Assembly: GCF_032362555.1 (NCBI RefSeq)
Contig: NC_083531.1
Coordinates: forward strand, 5,022,001-5,086,000
DNA: 64,000 nt
Direction of reading: 5' to 3'
Source of the DNA: Amyelois transitella
Taxonomy: Eukaryota > Arthropoda > Insecta > Lepidoptera > Pyralidae
Below the pieces are notes generated by a model that ran no database searches, was not told the DNA's origin, and saw only the letters and a program-made list of their open reading frames with translations. The first letter of the stretch is position 1, and the number at the start of each line of letters is the position of its first letter. Shown here one piece after another: positions 1-11,579 of the stretch. Made by a program: the position numbers and the translations under genes.

Positions 1-1166
1 TATAACTACGAGCTTTAATTAAGAGTTAGGAATGTGAGTAAAGCGAAAAAAGTGTACAGGGATCGTGGTAAGAGGAAGAAAGATGTAGTTTTTGCCTCCT
101 CTGTGGGAAAGAGATGTGATTTTATGTATTTACGTACCTACTACGCTTTATCCACTAAACAACTTGGTACTGTTGCAGTACGCCTCACAAACCACACAGA
201 ATAACGATTAATTAATATTAGCCACTATCTTTATCGTTAACTTCGTCCACACGTTCGTTGGGAAAACTGTTACCTGACTGTGTAATTAGATATTTAGTAG
301 TAAGAATTTAATTTAGTTGGTCAAAATAGAATAAAATAATGACAAAAAGCCGAGAAAACACTTATATACGCAATATCTACTTCAGTACGATTTAGTTTTA
401 GTAAATAAACAAATTCTATTCTAAACTATTACAGTGTCGGGTATCGACTTAAATTATAATAATTTTGAAGGTAGTTTTAAAAAGATATCTGTCACTGTCA
501 CACTTGCTGTCTGACATTGACAGACACTAAGCGATTTTGTAGATCTGTCAGACTCATTGTCATTGCCATTCTCTTGTGTCAATATCAGCTGATTGCTGAT
601 TTAGCGTTTTGTTTACGGGAGATATTTTACCTGTATTAACCATTATCAAATTCTATAATAAGTTTTCTTTATATAAGTACACACGGCGAAAAACTAGTTA
701 ATTATGAATTTCAACAACGCCGTATCACTCGTCTGTAAGAACTTGTTCAACTATCTGTGAATCAAGCGCAGTGGATTGAGACATTACTATTAAATAGCAA
801 TTACTTTACAGGTGTATGTTAGATCTTAAAATAATACAATGGAGATTACGATGTTCAAGATGTACATTCAAAATTCTGTTACTTACTTGAGGGTTTATAA
901 AAACGTAATTACGTATTTAAGATAATTTGAAGTAAATTATTGCATGTGAACGAACGCATAATATTTCGTAAGTCGTAAATTACCAATGAAGTAAGAATAG
1001 AGTCTGCCACAGATATAAGTATAAATTGAAATGTCTTGGACAGATAGGACACTCATTGGTTCACCTTTTAGTTTTCCCTTTTATATGCGTCTCGCTGTCG
1101 TCATCCCACACGGCCCTGGGGTCCTCTTTCCGTCATTACGGCGAGCGACACTCGCGCTATGCGCAT
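1..1166 (-). repeat. 5' flank module of a unit beyond the left edge
   Basis: This stretch matches the flank found upstream of every zinc-finger gene in the window, so it should belong to a further gene off the left edge. It contains the same 480-640 segment rich in TGTCA/TGACA words, with a short minus-strand frame beginning MVNTGK that is not kept open here. I see no convincing gene in it. Confidence 0.6.
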
Positions 1167-1710
1167 TATTTATTTATTTAAACTTTATTGCAAAATACAA
1201 ATGTATAGCACAATTAGCGGACTTAATGCTAAAAGCATAATCTACCAGTCAACCATTGGGTATGACAGAGAACTTTGATGTGGGGTCAAACTAAATGAAT
1301 ATATTTATACCTTCACAAAATATAAAATAAAATAATTATAATAGACATATAAACTACAATAAGTGAATTCCAAAGCATAACAGCCATATCGGCGAAAGAA
1401 TTGGAGGCAAAACCTGTACGGTGAAAAGGGGTAGCAAGAGCTAACTTATTTGAAGAACGTAGATTTCTATCGAGAGTGGAACTTAATACCAAGTTAGAAG
1501 TCTTTTTATGATAGTCTGGGGCAAGCTGATTATTAACAATGTTATAGAGCTGACATAAAATGTGAAGACTTCTTCGGTTACGGATTGAGAGCCATTTTAG
1601 CCGAGAACGATATTCAGAAATATAATCGTATTTCCGAAGGCAGAATTATAAACCTGATACAATTGTTAAGAAGACGTTCTAATTTGTTGAGATTAGTAAT
1701 AGTTATTATT
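1167..1710 (-). mobile_element. 5'-truncated LINE 3' fragment
   Basis: The minus strand matches the C-terminal end of a non-LTR reverse transcriptase seen better at 22168-22857, followed by AATAAAG and a (TAAA)-like tail at the low-coordinate end. This copy has lost about 110 bp internally compared with the other copies. The clade (Jockey/CR1-like) is an inference from the typical SFADMAVMLWNSLP C-terminal motif of the sister copy. Confidence 0.7.
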
Positions 1711-1713
1711 ACT

Positions 1714-1979
1714 GTGCCGTGTGATTCCCGGCACTATTACAAAAAAGAATAGGACCACTCCATCTCTTTCCCATGGATGTCGTAAAAGGCGACTAAGGGA
1801 TAAGCTTATAAACTTAGGATTCCTCTTTTAGGCGATGGGCTAGCAACCTGTCACTATTTGAATCTCGGTTCTATCATTAAGCCAAATAGCTGAACGTGGC
1901 CATTCAGTCTTTTCAAGACTGTTGGCTCTGTCTTCCCCGCAAGGGATATAGACGTGATCATATGTATGTATGTATGTAT
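1714..1979 (+). mobile_element. Metulj-like tRNA-derived SINE
   Basis: It starts with a tRNA-like GTGCCGTGTG..TTCCCGGCAC head and ends in GGGATATAGACGTGATCATA plus a (TATG)n tail, as in the abundant lepidopteran SINE I know as Metulj. It interrupts the host sequence TTATTACTGTTATTG, with a TTATTACTG-like duplication on both sides. This is the most complete of four copies in the window. Confidence 0.75.
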
Positions 1980-2102
1980 TATTACTGTTATTGACTGATA
2001 GAGTTGCGAGATTGGCTGTTGCGACTTCTGTGGCGTAGAGATGTCGCCACATATTCATAGTAAGTCCACAAACCCAACTATCGATAGTTGAGTAAACCCG
2101 TG

Positions 2103-2370
2103 GAAGTGGACTAGGTATCGGTCGGCAACACTAAACAGGGACATGGAGAAGAGAGAAGTTAAAACCAGATTGGAAAGATCAATATTTATTATCTGCACTT
2201 ACACTTTATGAAGGTAATGGGGTCGTGAGAGTCGGCGAGCAGCCCGCTTAGAGATAACACGACCTTACCTTAGGGCTCGTGCAGCGTGCGGCCGACTAGC
2301 GACCAGCGACTGATTTACGGTTCTGAAGGAGGTTCGCGTGATTTCATACATCGTTAACGATAGAAATTAT
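2103..2370 (-). promoter_or_regulatory. Invariant block A, copy 0
   Basis: This is one of nine nearly identical blocks. On the minus strand it has TCAGTC (initiator-like) followed about 40 nt later by CTAAG|GTAAGG, giving a possible leader exon at 2269-2311. It also holds an AATAAA on that strand. A palindrome TATCGATA (DRE-like) lies just outside at 2079-2086. Its role as promoter of the unit at lower coordinates is inference. Confidence 0.5.
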
Positions 2371-3029
2371 ACCAGATACCAACGAAACAATCTCAGCTAT
2401 GGATGCGGTTGAAAGTTAGTTTGTTTGTTAGTTTGTTTGTCTTCAGTTTTCCCAGTGAACTAACTCAAATTTCAACATTGTAAATTTGAATCGACTTTGA
2501 GGGAGTCTTGACTAAATAATTCATTATGTAATCCGATATTTTGTAGCTGCAGCCGCCAGTCTTTATCTTATGACATTCAAACAAAAAATCAGTTTATCTA
2601 TTCGAGAACCACGATGAACAGACATACAAACAAACAGTCAACATCCAACTTCCTGTAGTTTTTGTCAATAGATCGTTGCATTTCCGCTATTAAATACCCA
2701 CCATTAAAATGTATATAAAAGTTTCATTTCCGTGTGTGGTAGCTAGCTGCAATATATAGCATAGCTAAGTCTGTGACGGTCTTAAATCGCAAGTCTGGCA
2801 ACACAGACTGGTGTGCAGCGCAGGTCGTATGAATGTTCGCTAGTCGTCGGTCGGTGGCACACTGCAGTTCGCCGTTTAATTACACAAGTTCAATCCAGTC
2901 TGTTCGAATCGGTCCGCCGTCGCCAGTCTCTTTATATAAGGGTGAGGCGCAGGACTGACACAGACACGACGTCACAAGTTCCTTTCTTATATCGTCAACC
3001 CGAGCGCAGGATGCGCCTGTGATTACGGT
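2371..3029 (-). repeat. Unit 1 spacer B and C block
   Basis: Spacer B (to about 2731) is AT-rich with GTTTGTTTGTTAG repeats. The C block (2732-3090) has a TATATAAG at 2933-2940 and a GTGAGT donor-like site about 90 nt further on the plus strand, plus a hairpin made of AGTCTG and CAGACT. In this copy about 75 bp before the TATA-like site are missing. No coding frame is shared across copies. Confidence 0.5.
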
Positions 3030-4342
3030 CTAAAAGTGAGTCAGTGAGGCAATGACACGAAGTAAATTCCGCCTTGCGACGGCGTAACAGTCACATTCAT
3101 AAGGTTTTTCACCAGTATGAGTTCTAAAGTGTCTTTTTAAACTACTCCTTTCATTAAATCTGCGTTGACACACGTCACATTCATAAGGTTTTTCGCCAGT
3201 GTGAGTTCTAAGGTGTCTTTTTAAACTACTCCTCACATTAAATCTGCGTTGACACACGTCACATTCATAAGGTTTTTCGCCAGTGTGAGTTCTACTGTGT
3301 TTTGTTAAATCACCCTTCTGAACAAATCCGCGTTGACACACGTCACATTCATAAGGTTTTTCGCCAGTATGAGTTCTACGATGTTGTAATAAGTTTCCCT
3401 TTAAATTAAATCGGCGTTGACACACTTCACATTCATAAGGTTTTTCGCCAGTGTGAGTTCTCCTGTGTTTTGTTAAATCACCCTTCTGACCAAAACCGCG
3501 TTGACAAACGTCACATTTATAAGGTTTTTCGCCAGTATGAGTTCTATAATGTTTGTCAAATTTGGATTTACATTTAAAACGTCTATCACAAACATCACAT
3601 TGGAGTGGACCCTGACCACTCCGTGACGTTGACTCCCGTCGAGACTCGCGCTGTGTCCTGTTGGTTGTACTTCCTGCACCTGGTTGCCGTTTGTCAGCTC
3701 TAGATGTGTCAGCTGACGCAGTATCTGTAATTAATCAGCTGACTTGAGAAGAAAGCATAAGTTAAACATAAATAAATACAAAATTAAAACATACTTCAAA
3801 TCCAAACAACAAAATGCTAAAATTGTTTATTTAATTAAGACGTTTTTCTCCCCTGGCTTTAGTCGAGGTTGCATCCTCATCACTCTGGAGAGGAGCCCGG
3901 GGTATGCCTTTGTCCACGCACCCCAGATTAGCTGAGTCAGGTTTTTACACGAAGCGACTCCCATCTGACCTCCGCAACCTTTGCAGATAAACCTAATATC
4001 TAGTCGCCTGAGTGTGTAGGTTTCCTCACGATGTTTTCCCTCACCGTAAACGCATCGGTTAGTATTCAAACTAATGTACATAACTTTGAAAATAGTCATT
4101 GGTACACGGCCGAGGTAAAGGTGCCGTCATAATATTCAATATTCACGTCATGGATGTTCAGAAATGACACGTGTGGTGGCTGCGGGATGGACAATGTGGG
4201 TATGTGGACATATGCCCAACAATATGCCAGGAACAATGCAGCTCACAAATCAAATGTTATGTGGCTATTGCACGTTATTTAACTTAAACTTACCAACGTC
4301 AAAGCTGGGCAGAGATCCACCCTGACCAACAGCACCGTCCAT
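3030..4342 (-). CDS. C2H2 zinc-finger protein, unit 1 (6 fingers, altered C-terminus)
   Basis: This is probably a nuclear DNA-binding protein. Exons run 4342-4294 ([19 protein letters not shown]) and 3724-3030. The phase-1 donor GTAAGT meets an ATTACAG acceptor and forms GAT. The product is 247 residues: a short Ser/Arg-rich region, then six C-x2-C...H-x3-H fingers with [12 protein letters not shown] linkers. Finger helices include [26 protein letters not shown] and NERSSLKRH. The seventh finger stops after ECD because a deletion joined it directly to the C block at about 3090, adding a foreign tail ([10 protein letters not shown]...) and removing the usual final fingers. A likely acceptor TTGCAG at 4357-4358 suggests a non-coding leader exon further upstream. 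The N-terminal half is nearly identical to unit 8. It is a family member with uncertain function. Confidence 0.78.
3846..4112. repeat. Lepidopteran interspersed repeat in unit 1 intron
   Basis: It contains words common to many lepidopteran repeats: GCGACTCCCATCTGACCTCC, then GTTTCCTCACGATGTTTTCC, then CATTGGTACACGG. It sits in the intron of units 1, 2, 4, 5, 7, 8 and 9 at the same place, so it predates the array expansion. Confidence 0.6.
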
Positions 4343-4365
4343 CACAAAAAGTTTTCTGCAAGCAT

Positions 4366-4530
4366 ATAAATTATATATATATATTATATATATATATATA
4401 TATATGTGGGTATATCAACTTACATAGTACTTACAACCTGCCCGAGTTGTTTGACATTACATACATCTATATATATATATATATATATATAGATGTATGT
4501 AATATATATATACATCTATATATAAATAAA
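4366..4530. repeat. TA microsatellites
   Basis: Two runs of (TA)n flank a segment containing ACATACATCTA, immediately upstream of the unit 1 start exon. Equivalent TA tracts of different length occur at the same place in units 2, 3 and 6. Confidence 0.85.
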
Positions 4531-4559
4531 TCTATATATAAATCCTACCTCCAAAACCC

Positions 4560-5676
4560 CTTAATCGTAAAAATTATTTGGGAGGTCACCACTTAAACAC
4601 GTAACAAATGTGTTCAGTTCCTAAAACCTGATAAACGCGGTCGAGTGGGAAGGCCTAGATGAACGTACCTTGACCAAAACAGGAAGTCTTGGTCCAGGTG
4701 AGAAATTAAGAGTTATGAATGTGGGGAAGCGACAGAAGTGTACAGGGATCGTGGTAAGAGGAAGAAAGATGTAGTTTCTGCCTTCCTCTCTGGGAAAGAG
4801 ACGTGATTTTATGTATTTAGGTACGTACCTACTACGCTTTATCCACCAAGCAACTTGGTACTGTTGCAGTACGCCACTCAAACCACACAGAATAGCGATT
4901 ATTTATTATTAGCCACTATCTTCATCGTTCCCCAGACTGGCTAAGATTTGGTTGGTTAAAATAGAATCAAATCAAAACACTTATATACGCACTATCTACT
5001 TCAGTAGGTTTTAGTTTTAGTAACATATTCTATTCTACAGTATTAGAATATCGGGTATCGACTTAAATTATAATAATTTTGAAGGTAGTTTTAAAAAGAT
5101 ATCTGTCACTGTCACACTTGCTGTCTGACATTGACAGACACTAAGGGCACGGCAGCGAGTCCCCGACTTTGTAGATCTGTCAGACTCATTGTCATTGCCA
5201 TTCTCTTGTGTCAATATCAGCTGATTGCTGATTTTGTGTTCAGTTTACGGCAGATATTTAACTATATTAACTTTTATCAAATTCGATAATAAGTTTTCTT
5301 TATTTAAGTACACACGTCGAAAAAATGGTAATTATGGATTTCAACAACGCCGTATCACTCGTCTGTAAGAACTTGTTCAACTATCTGTGAATCGAGCACA
5401 GTGGATTAAGACATTACTATTAAATAGCAATTATGTACTTTACAGGTGTACGTTAGATCTTGAAATAATACAATGGAGATTACATGTTAAACATGTACAT
5501 TTAAATGTCTATTACTTACTTGACAGTCTATAAAAATGTATTTAATACGTATTTAAGATAATTTGAAGTAAAGTTATTGCGTGTGAACGAACACATAAAC
5601 GCAATAAGTTTCGGAAATAAACGGAAAAAACAAATTCCGCTGGAGTGACGCTGTTGCGGCTTGTTGTGTTCCGGTG
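4560..5676 (-). repeat. 5' flank module of unit 1
   Basis: Repeat shared by all units, upstream of the start exon on the minus strand. It includes an open 86-codon minus frame (4621-4881) also present in unit 2 but interrupted in other units, so I do not call it a gene. The TGTCA/TGACA-rich segment at about 5090-5230 has lost the MVNTGK start codon here. Confidence 0.55.
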
Positions 5677-5680
5677 TTAA

Positions 5681-6432
5681 ATGGAAGCTCTAAGAAGTTC
5701 ACTGAAAGCTGCATTTAGGTCGCCTTGGTATACTTAGCCGTGCTGTGCCGTGTGGTTCCCGGCACCAATACAAAAAAAGAATAGGACCACTTTATCTCTT
5801 CCCCATGGTTGTCGTAAAAGGCGACTAAAGGATAGGCTTACAAACTTGGGATTCTTTTTTAGGCGATGGGCTAGCAACCTGTCACTATTTGAATCTCAAT
5901 TCTATTTGTTGGCTCTGTCTACCCCGCAAGGGATATAGACGTGATCATATGTTTGTATGTATGGTATTCTTAACAGATATAATAAGTTTCAGGAAAGTTC
6001 GTTCACGCATCTATCAGTTATTTCAGTCAAAGAGTCAGCACGACTGTACGGTTAACAAGAGTAAAGGACTGCCCATTTAAGAATGTCGTTTAAATGTATG
6101 AATCCGTCGCTTTTTTGTGCCAATTCGAATTTGGTCGGTTAGCTAGTAATTTAGGTTGTTTCGTTTTTTGTATATATCTAGATAAATGCGCATCATCTGG
6201 AGCTGATATTTTCAGGACATGTATTTCCAAGTAAGCATTAATTTGTTATGTGTACATAAGTATATATCTTTGGTTGAATAGTTTCTTTGCATCGGATATG
6301 ACATTATTCGATTTCAGTCAAAGTGAAATTACTGATAGATGCGTGAACGAACTTTCCTGAAACTTATTATATCTGTTAAGAATACTAAGGCGACCTGAAT
6401 GCAGCTTTCAGTGAGCTACTTAGTGCTTGCAT
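5681..6432. mobile_element. TTAA-flanked foldback DNA element with internal SINE
   Basis: Both ends carry long inverted repeats: the left arm reads ATGGAAGC..CTCACTGAAAGCTGCATT and the right arm is its complement. The arms extend through AACAGATATAATAAGTTTC to AATTTCAGTCAAAG. TTAA lies immediately outside both ends (5677-5680 and 6433-6436). There is no coding capacity. Two further copies lie at 10794 and 33767. Confidence 0.75.
5745..5962 (+). mobile_element. Metulj-like SINE, internally deleted
   Basis: It has the same head and tail as the SINE at 1714, but lacks the segment between CTCAATTCTAT and TTGTTGGCTCTG. It is inserted in the left arm of the foldback element, at the same site as in the two other foldback copies. 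Confidence 0.75.
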
Positions 6433-6436
6433 TTAA

Positions 6437-6944
6437 GCGCTAGAAGGCTTTATCAATTACTTCTAGGATTTCCGATTACTCCTAAACAGTAGATATTTTT
6501 GACAATATAATTAATTCACAAATTAGCACTAATTAAGCACTAATTAAGCACTAATTAAGCACTAATTACCTATGTTTAAGCAAAGGTCGCACATTCAATG
6601 GTTTCCGAGATACAGCTTTCTGCAAAACGTGACTCCAGCAGGAAACTAAATAACTCTAAAACCCTATGGCGCACAAATTCAATTTTTGCTGCACTTTTTT
6701 GCTGAAATATAAGCTATCTGCTGATATTCATTACTTGCTTCTCCGGCCCCAGCAAGAAGAATCTTCCTGCTGGAACAGCGTTACTCAAGCAGAATTTGTT
6801 TCTTCCGTTTTTTTCCGAAACGGTTATGTGCACAAATTGTATATTTCGCGCACATTTACACGAGATAATGCTATAATTATTTAGAGGGAGGAGGGAGAGG
6901 AAGGTCTAGAACTGGGAGGAGGGAGGGTCTGGAGTCACGCTCAC
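6437..6944. other. Spacer with 11-bp tandem repeat
   Basis: No gene is seen. Near 6522-6568 the word CACTAATTAAG is repeated about four times. A purine-rich GGGAGGAGGGAG stretch precedes block A. The same spacer, with fewer 11-bp repeats, occurs at 34561-35040. Confidence 0.6.
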
Positions 6945-7213
6945 GAAGTGGACTAGGTATCGGTCGGCAACACTAAACAGGGACATGGAGAAGAGAGAAG
7001 TTAAAACCAGATTGGAAAGATCAATATTTATTATCTGCACTTACACTTTATGAAGGTAATGGGGTCGTGAGAGTCGGCGAGCAGCCCGCTTAGAGATAAC
7101 ACGACCTTACCTTAGGGCTCGTGCAGCGTGCGGCCGACTAGCGACCAGCGACTGATTTACGGTTCTGAAGGAGGTTCACGTCATTTCATACATCGTTAAC
7201 GATAGAAATTATG
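6945..7213 (-). promoter_or_regulatory. Invariant block A, copy 1
   Basis: It is identical to the other A blocks except for about one substitution. The possible minus-strand leader exon is 7111-7153 (TCAGTC start, AAG|GTAAGG donor at 7105-7110). Here the left flank is the foldback-linked spacer instead of the usual TATCGATA flank, so the block edge at GAAGTGGACTAGG is sharp. Confidence 0.5.
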
Positions 7214-8133
7214 TCAGATACCAATGAAACAATCTCAGTTATAGTTGCAGTAGATAGTTAGTTTGTTTGTCTTTACAGTTTAACAAGTGAAAAATCAAAT
7301 AGCAACATTGTAAATTTGTATCGATTTTGAGGGAGTCTTGACTAAATTGTTTTTTGTAATCCGATATTTTGTCAAAAGATTGTTGCCTAAGTCTCCCGCA
7401 TTTTCGCTTTTAAACACCCACCATTAAAATATATATTATAGTTTCATTTCCGTGTGTGGTAGCTAGCTGCAATATATAATATAGCTAAGTCTGTGACGGT
7501 CTTAAATCGCAAGTCTGGCAACACAGACTGGTGTGCAGCGCAGGTCGTATGAATGTTCGCTAGTCGTCGGTCGGTGGCACACTGCAGTTCGCCGTTTAAT
7601 TACACAAGTTCACTCCAGTCTGTCCGAATCGGTCAGACTGAGGTCGGCCGAAGTCCGCGGCACGCTGCACAAATCCTTAGGGACGCAGTGCTGGCAAAAA
7701 GAAGGACGTCCGCCGTCGCGAGTCTCTTTATATAAGGGTGAGGCGCAGGACTGACACAGACACGACGTCACAAGTTCCTTTCTCATATCGCCAACTTGAG
7801 CGCAGGATGCGCCTGTGATTACGGTCTAAAAGTGAGTCAGTGAGGCAATGACACGAAGTAAATGCCGCCTCGCGACGTCGTAACAGTGCCTGGTCCTGCG
7901 CCGTCCTTCACATAAGCCCTTATTTGCATATTTCTGTTTGCGGGGTCATCTCACATTCACTTATAAAGTGTAATACATAAATTATAATTAAATAGAGCCA
8001 CAGTTTATCAATTGCCTGTATGTTCTATGATGGATTGTGAAATTACTCTTCTGACTTAAATATTATGACACGCATCACATTCATAGGTTTTCTATACCAG
8101 TATGAGTTAAATGATGTGATAATAAAGTGCTCT
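7214..8133 (-). repeat. Unit 2 spacer B, C block and 3' region
   Basis: Spacer B is shortened. The C block (about 7451-7890) is full length, with TATATAAG at 7729-7736 and GTGAGT downstream. From 7891 to 8133 is the 3' region of the zinc-finger exon, including the out-of-frame remains of the last finger (near 8100-8150). Confidence 0.5.
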
Positions 8134-9469
8134 TCATATTAAATCGACGTTGGCACACGTCACATTCATAAGGTTTTTACCAGTATGAGTTCTAAGGTGT
8201 CTTTTTAAACTACTCCTCTCATTAAATCTGCGTTGACACACGTCACATTCATAAGGTTTTTCACCAGTATGAGTTCTACGGTGTCTTTTTAACTTACTCC
8301 TCTCATTGAATCTGCGTTGACACACGTCACATTCATAAGGTTTTTCGCCAGTGTGAGTTCTACGGTGTCTTGTTAAATCACACTTCTGAACAAATCGACT
8401 TTGACACACGTCACATTCATAAGGTTTTTCGCCAGTGTGAGTTCTACGGTGATTTAATAAATTACTCTTTTCATTAAATCGACGTTGACACACGTCACAT
8501 TCATACGGTTTTTCGCCAGTGTGAGTTCTAAGGTGTCTTTTTAAACTACTCCTCTCATTAAATCTGCGTTGACACACGTCACATTCATAAGGTTTTTCAC
8601 CAGTATGAGTTTTAAGATGTCTTTTTAAATTACTCCTCTCATTAAATCTGCGTTGACACACGTAACATTTAAAAGGTTTTTCGCTAGTGTGAGTTCTATA
8701 ATGTCGGTCAAAATCTGATTTAAATTTAAAACGTCTATCACAAACATCACATTGGAGTGGACCCTGACCACTCCGTGACGTTGACTCTCGTCGAGACTCG
8801 CGCTGTGTCCTGTTGGTTGTACTTCCTGCACCTGGTTGCCGTTTGTCAGCTCCCGATGTGTCAGCTGACGCAGTATCTGTGATTAATCAGCCGACTTGAG
8901 AAGAAAGCATAAGATAAAAATTAATAAATACAAATATTAAATCATACTTCAAATTCAAACAACAAAATGCTAAAATTCTTTGAAATTGTTTGTTTAATTT
9001 AGACGGTTTTCATCACCTGGCTTTAGTCGAGGTTGCATCCTCATCACTCTGGAGAGGAGCCCGGGATATGCCTTTGACCAAGGACCCTAGATTAGGTGAG
9101 TCAGGTTTTACACGAAGCGACTCCCATCTGACCTCCGCAATCTGAATGTGTAGGTTTCCTCACGATGTTTTCCCTCACCGTAAACGCATCGGTTAGTAAT
9201 CAAACTAATGTACATAACTTTGAAAATAGTCATTGGTCGAGGTAAAGGTGCCGTCATAATATTCAATATTCACGTCATGGATGTTCAGAAATGACACGTG
9301 TGGTGGCTGCGGGATGGACAATGTGGGTATGTGGACATATGCCCAACAATATGCCAGGAACAATGCAGCTCACAAATCAAATGTTATGTGGCTATTGCAC
9401 TTTATTTTACTTAAACTTACCAACGTCAAAGCCGGGCAGAGATCCTCCCTGACCAACAGCACCGTCCAT
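8134..9469 (-). CDS. C2H2 zinc-finger protein, unit 2 (7 fingers, frameshifted end)
   Basis: Exons are 9469-9421 ([16 protein letters not shown]) and 8876-8134, with matching phase-1 junction. The product is 263 residues. After the linker rich in Ser, Arg and Thr come seven fingers. Finger 2 is unusual, with a TSEKPFKCYVC linker. Helices are [45 protein letters not shown] and NERSSLKRH. Near 8179 one C is missing from the TGEKP codons compared with all other fingers. The frame then shifts to [10 protein letters not shown] and ends, so the final NMKSTLLSHH-type finger is lost from the product though still present in the DNA. The seven upstream fingers are intact and could still bind DNA. Start choice rests on the shared start exon and its TTGCAG acceptor. 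Confidence 0.8.
9010..9246. repeat. Interspersed repeat in unit 2 intron
   Basis: It is the same intronic repeat as at 3846, with the CTTTGCAGGTAAACC portion deleted as in units 4 and 9. Confidence 0.6.
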
Positions 9470-9659
9470 CACAAAAAGTTTTCTGCAAGCATATAAATTA
9501 TATATATATACATATGTATATATATATGTGGGTATATCAACCTACATAAGTACTTACAACCTGCCCGAGATCTATATATTCTGCAAGCATATAAATTATA
9601 TATATATAGATGTATGTAATGTCAAACAACTCGGGCAGGTGGTAAGTACTATGTAGGTT

Positions 9660-10789
9660 GATATACCCACCTACCTCCAAATCCCCTTAATCGTAAAAAT
9701 TATTTGGGAGGTCACCACTTAAACACGTAACAAATGTGTTCAGTTCCTAAAACCTGATAAACGCGGTCGAGTGGGAAGGCCTAGATGAACGTCCCTTGAC
9801 CAAAACAAGAAGTCTTGGTCCAGGTGAAAAATTAAGAGTTATGAATGTGGGGAAGCGAAAGAAGTGTACAGGGGTCGTGGTAAGAGGAAGAAAGATGTAG
9901 TTTCTGCCTTCCACTCTGGGAAAGAGACGTGATTTTATGTATTTAGGTACGTACCTACTACGCTTTATCCACCAAGCAACTTGGTACTGTTGCAGTACGC
10001 CACTCAAACCACACAGAAAAGCGATTAATTAATATTAGCCACTATCTTCATCGTTCACAAGACTTTGGTTAAAATAGAATCAAATCATGACAAAAAGCTG
10101 AGAAAACACTTATATACGCACTATCTACTTCAGTAGGATTTAGTTTTAGTAAATAAACATATTCTATTGTACAGTATTAGAATATGGGGTATCGACTTTA
10201 ATTTTAATAATTTTGAAGGTAGTTTTAAAAAGATATCTGTCACTGTCACACTTGCTGTCTGACATTGACAGACACTAAGCGACTTTGTAGATCTGTCAGA
10301 CTCATTGTCATTGCCATTCTCTTGTGTCAATATCAGCTGATTGCTGATTTTGTGTTCAGTTTACGGCAGATATTTAACTATATTAACTTTTATCAAATTC
10401 GATAATAAGTTTTCTTTATTTAAGTACACACGGCGAAAAAATGGTAATTATGGATTTCAACAACGCCGTATCACTCGTCTGTAAGAACTTGTTCAACTAT
10501 CTGTGAATCGAGCACAGTGGATTGAGACATTACTATTAAATAGCAATTATGTACTTTACAGGTGTACGTTAGATCTTGAAATAATACAATGGAGATTACA
10601 TGTTAAAGATGTACATTTAAATGTCTGTTACTTTCTTGGGAGATTATGAAAATTTATTTACGTATGTAAGATAATTTAAAGTAAAACTATTGCGTGTGAA
10701 CGAACACATAAACGCAATAGGTTTCGGAAATAAACGGAAAAAATAAATTCCGCTGGAGTGACGCTGTTGCGGCTTGTTGTGTTCCGGTG
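9660..10789 (-). repeat. 5' flank module of unit 2
   Basis: This shared upstream module contains the same 86-codon minus frame (9747-10007) as unit 1 and the TGTCA-rich segment at about 10225-10320. The MVNTGK start codon is lost here, as in unit 1. No gene is called. Confidence 0.55.
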
Positions 10790-10793
10790 TTAA

Positions 10794-11575
10794 ATGGAAG
10801 CACTAGCTCACTGAAAGCTGCATTTAAGTCGCCTTGGTATACTTAGCCGTGCTGTGCCGTGTGGTTCCCGGCACCAATACAAAAAAGAATAGGATCACTC
10901 CATCTCTTTCCCTCGGATGTCGTAAAAGGCGACTAAGGTATAGGCTTACAAACTTGGGATTCTTTTTAGGGCGATGTGTTAGCAACCTGTCACTATTTGA
11001 ATCTCAATTCTATCATTAGGCCAAATAGCTGAACGTGGCCATTCAGTCTTTTCAAGACTGTTGGCTCTGTCTACCCCGCAAGGGATATAGACGTGACCAT
11101 ATGTTTGTATGGTATTCTTAACAGATATAATAAGTTTCAGGAAAGTTCGTTCACGCATCTAACAGTAATTTCAGTCAAAGAGTCAGCACGACTGTACAGA
11201 TAACAAGAGTAGACTGCCCATTTAAGAATGTCGTTGAAATGTATGAATCCGTCGCTTTTTTGTGCCAATTCGAATTTGGTCGGTTAGCTAGTAATTTAGT
11301 TTGTTTCGTTTTTTGTATATATCTATAAATGAGCATCATCTGGAGCTGATATTTTCAGGACATGTATTTCCAAGTAAGCATTAATTTGTTATGTGTACAT
11401 AAGTATATATCTTTGGTTGAATAGATTCTTTGCATCGGATATGACATTATTCAATTTCAGTCAAAGTGAAATTACTGATTGATGCGTGAACTACCTTTCC
11501 TGAAACTTATTATATTTGTTAAGAATACCAAGGCGACCTAAATGCAGCTTTCAGTGAGCAACTTAGAGCTTTCAT
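10794..11575. mobile_element. TTAA-flanked foldback DNA element, second copy
   Basis: The arms and TTAA flanks (10790-10793 and 11576-11579) match those of the copy at 5681. The outer left arm has lost a few bases next to CTCACTGAAAGC. The internal SINE is at the same site, showing this copy arose by duplication of the array unit, not by a fresh insertion. Confidence 0.75.
10854..11111 (+). mobile_element. Metulj-like SINE in foldback arm
   Basis: Near-full-length SINE with GTGCCGTGTGGTTCCCGGCA head, CCCGCAAGGGATATAGACGT end and a short TATG tail. It is inserted in the left foldback arm. Confidence 0.75.
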
Positions 11576-11579
11576 TTAA

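Noticed and set aside
2153-2221. 22-codon plus frame MEKREVKTRLERS inside block A
   Set aside because: It is conserved only because the whole block is nearly invariant at all positions, so conservation gives no evidence of translation.
3473-3679. 68-codon minus frame starting [12 protein letters not shown], repeated in nearly every unit
   Set aside because: It is the other reading frame of the linker and first fingers of the zinc-finger exon. The true frame ([14 protein letters not shown]..) is the one that joins the start exon in phase and carries the fingers.
4621-4881. 86-codon minus frame starting MSGVLQQYQVAW in units 1 and 2
   Set aside because: Other units have stops in the same stretch, and it lies where the leader intron would be. 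It resembles no family I know.
6525-6570. Short regularly repeated CACTAATTAAG as a possible CRISPR-like array
   Set aside because: The repeats are directly adjacent with no unique spacers, and the genome is eukaryotic. It is a small tandem repeat.
7533-7754. Plus-strand frame MQRRSYECSLVVGRWHTAV in the C blocks
   Set aside because: It spans the TATA-like region, changes length and frame between units through deletions, and shows no recognisable domain.
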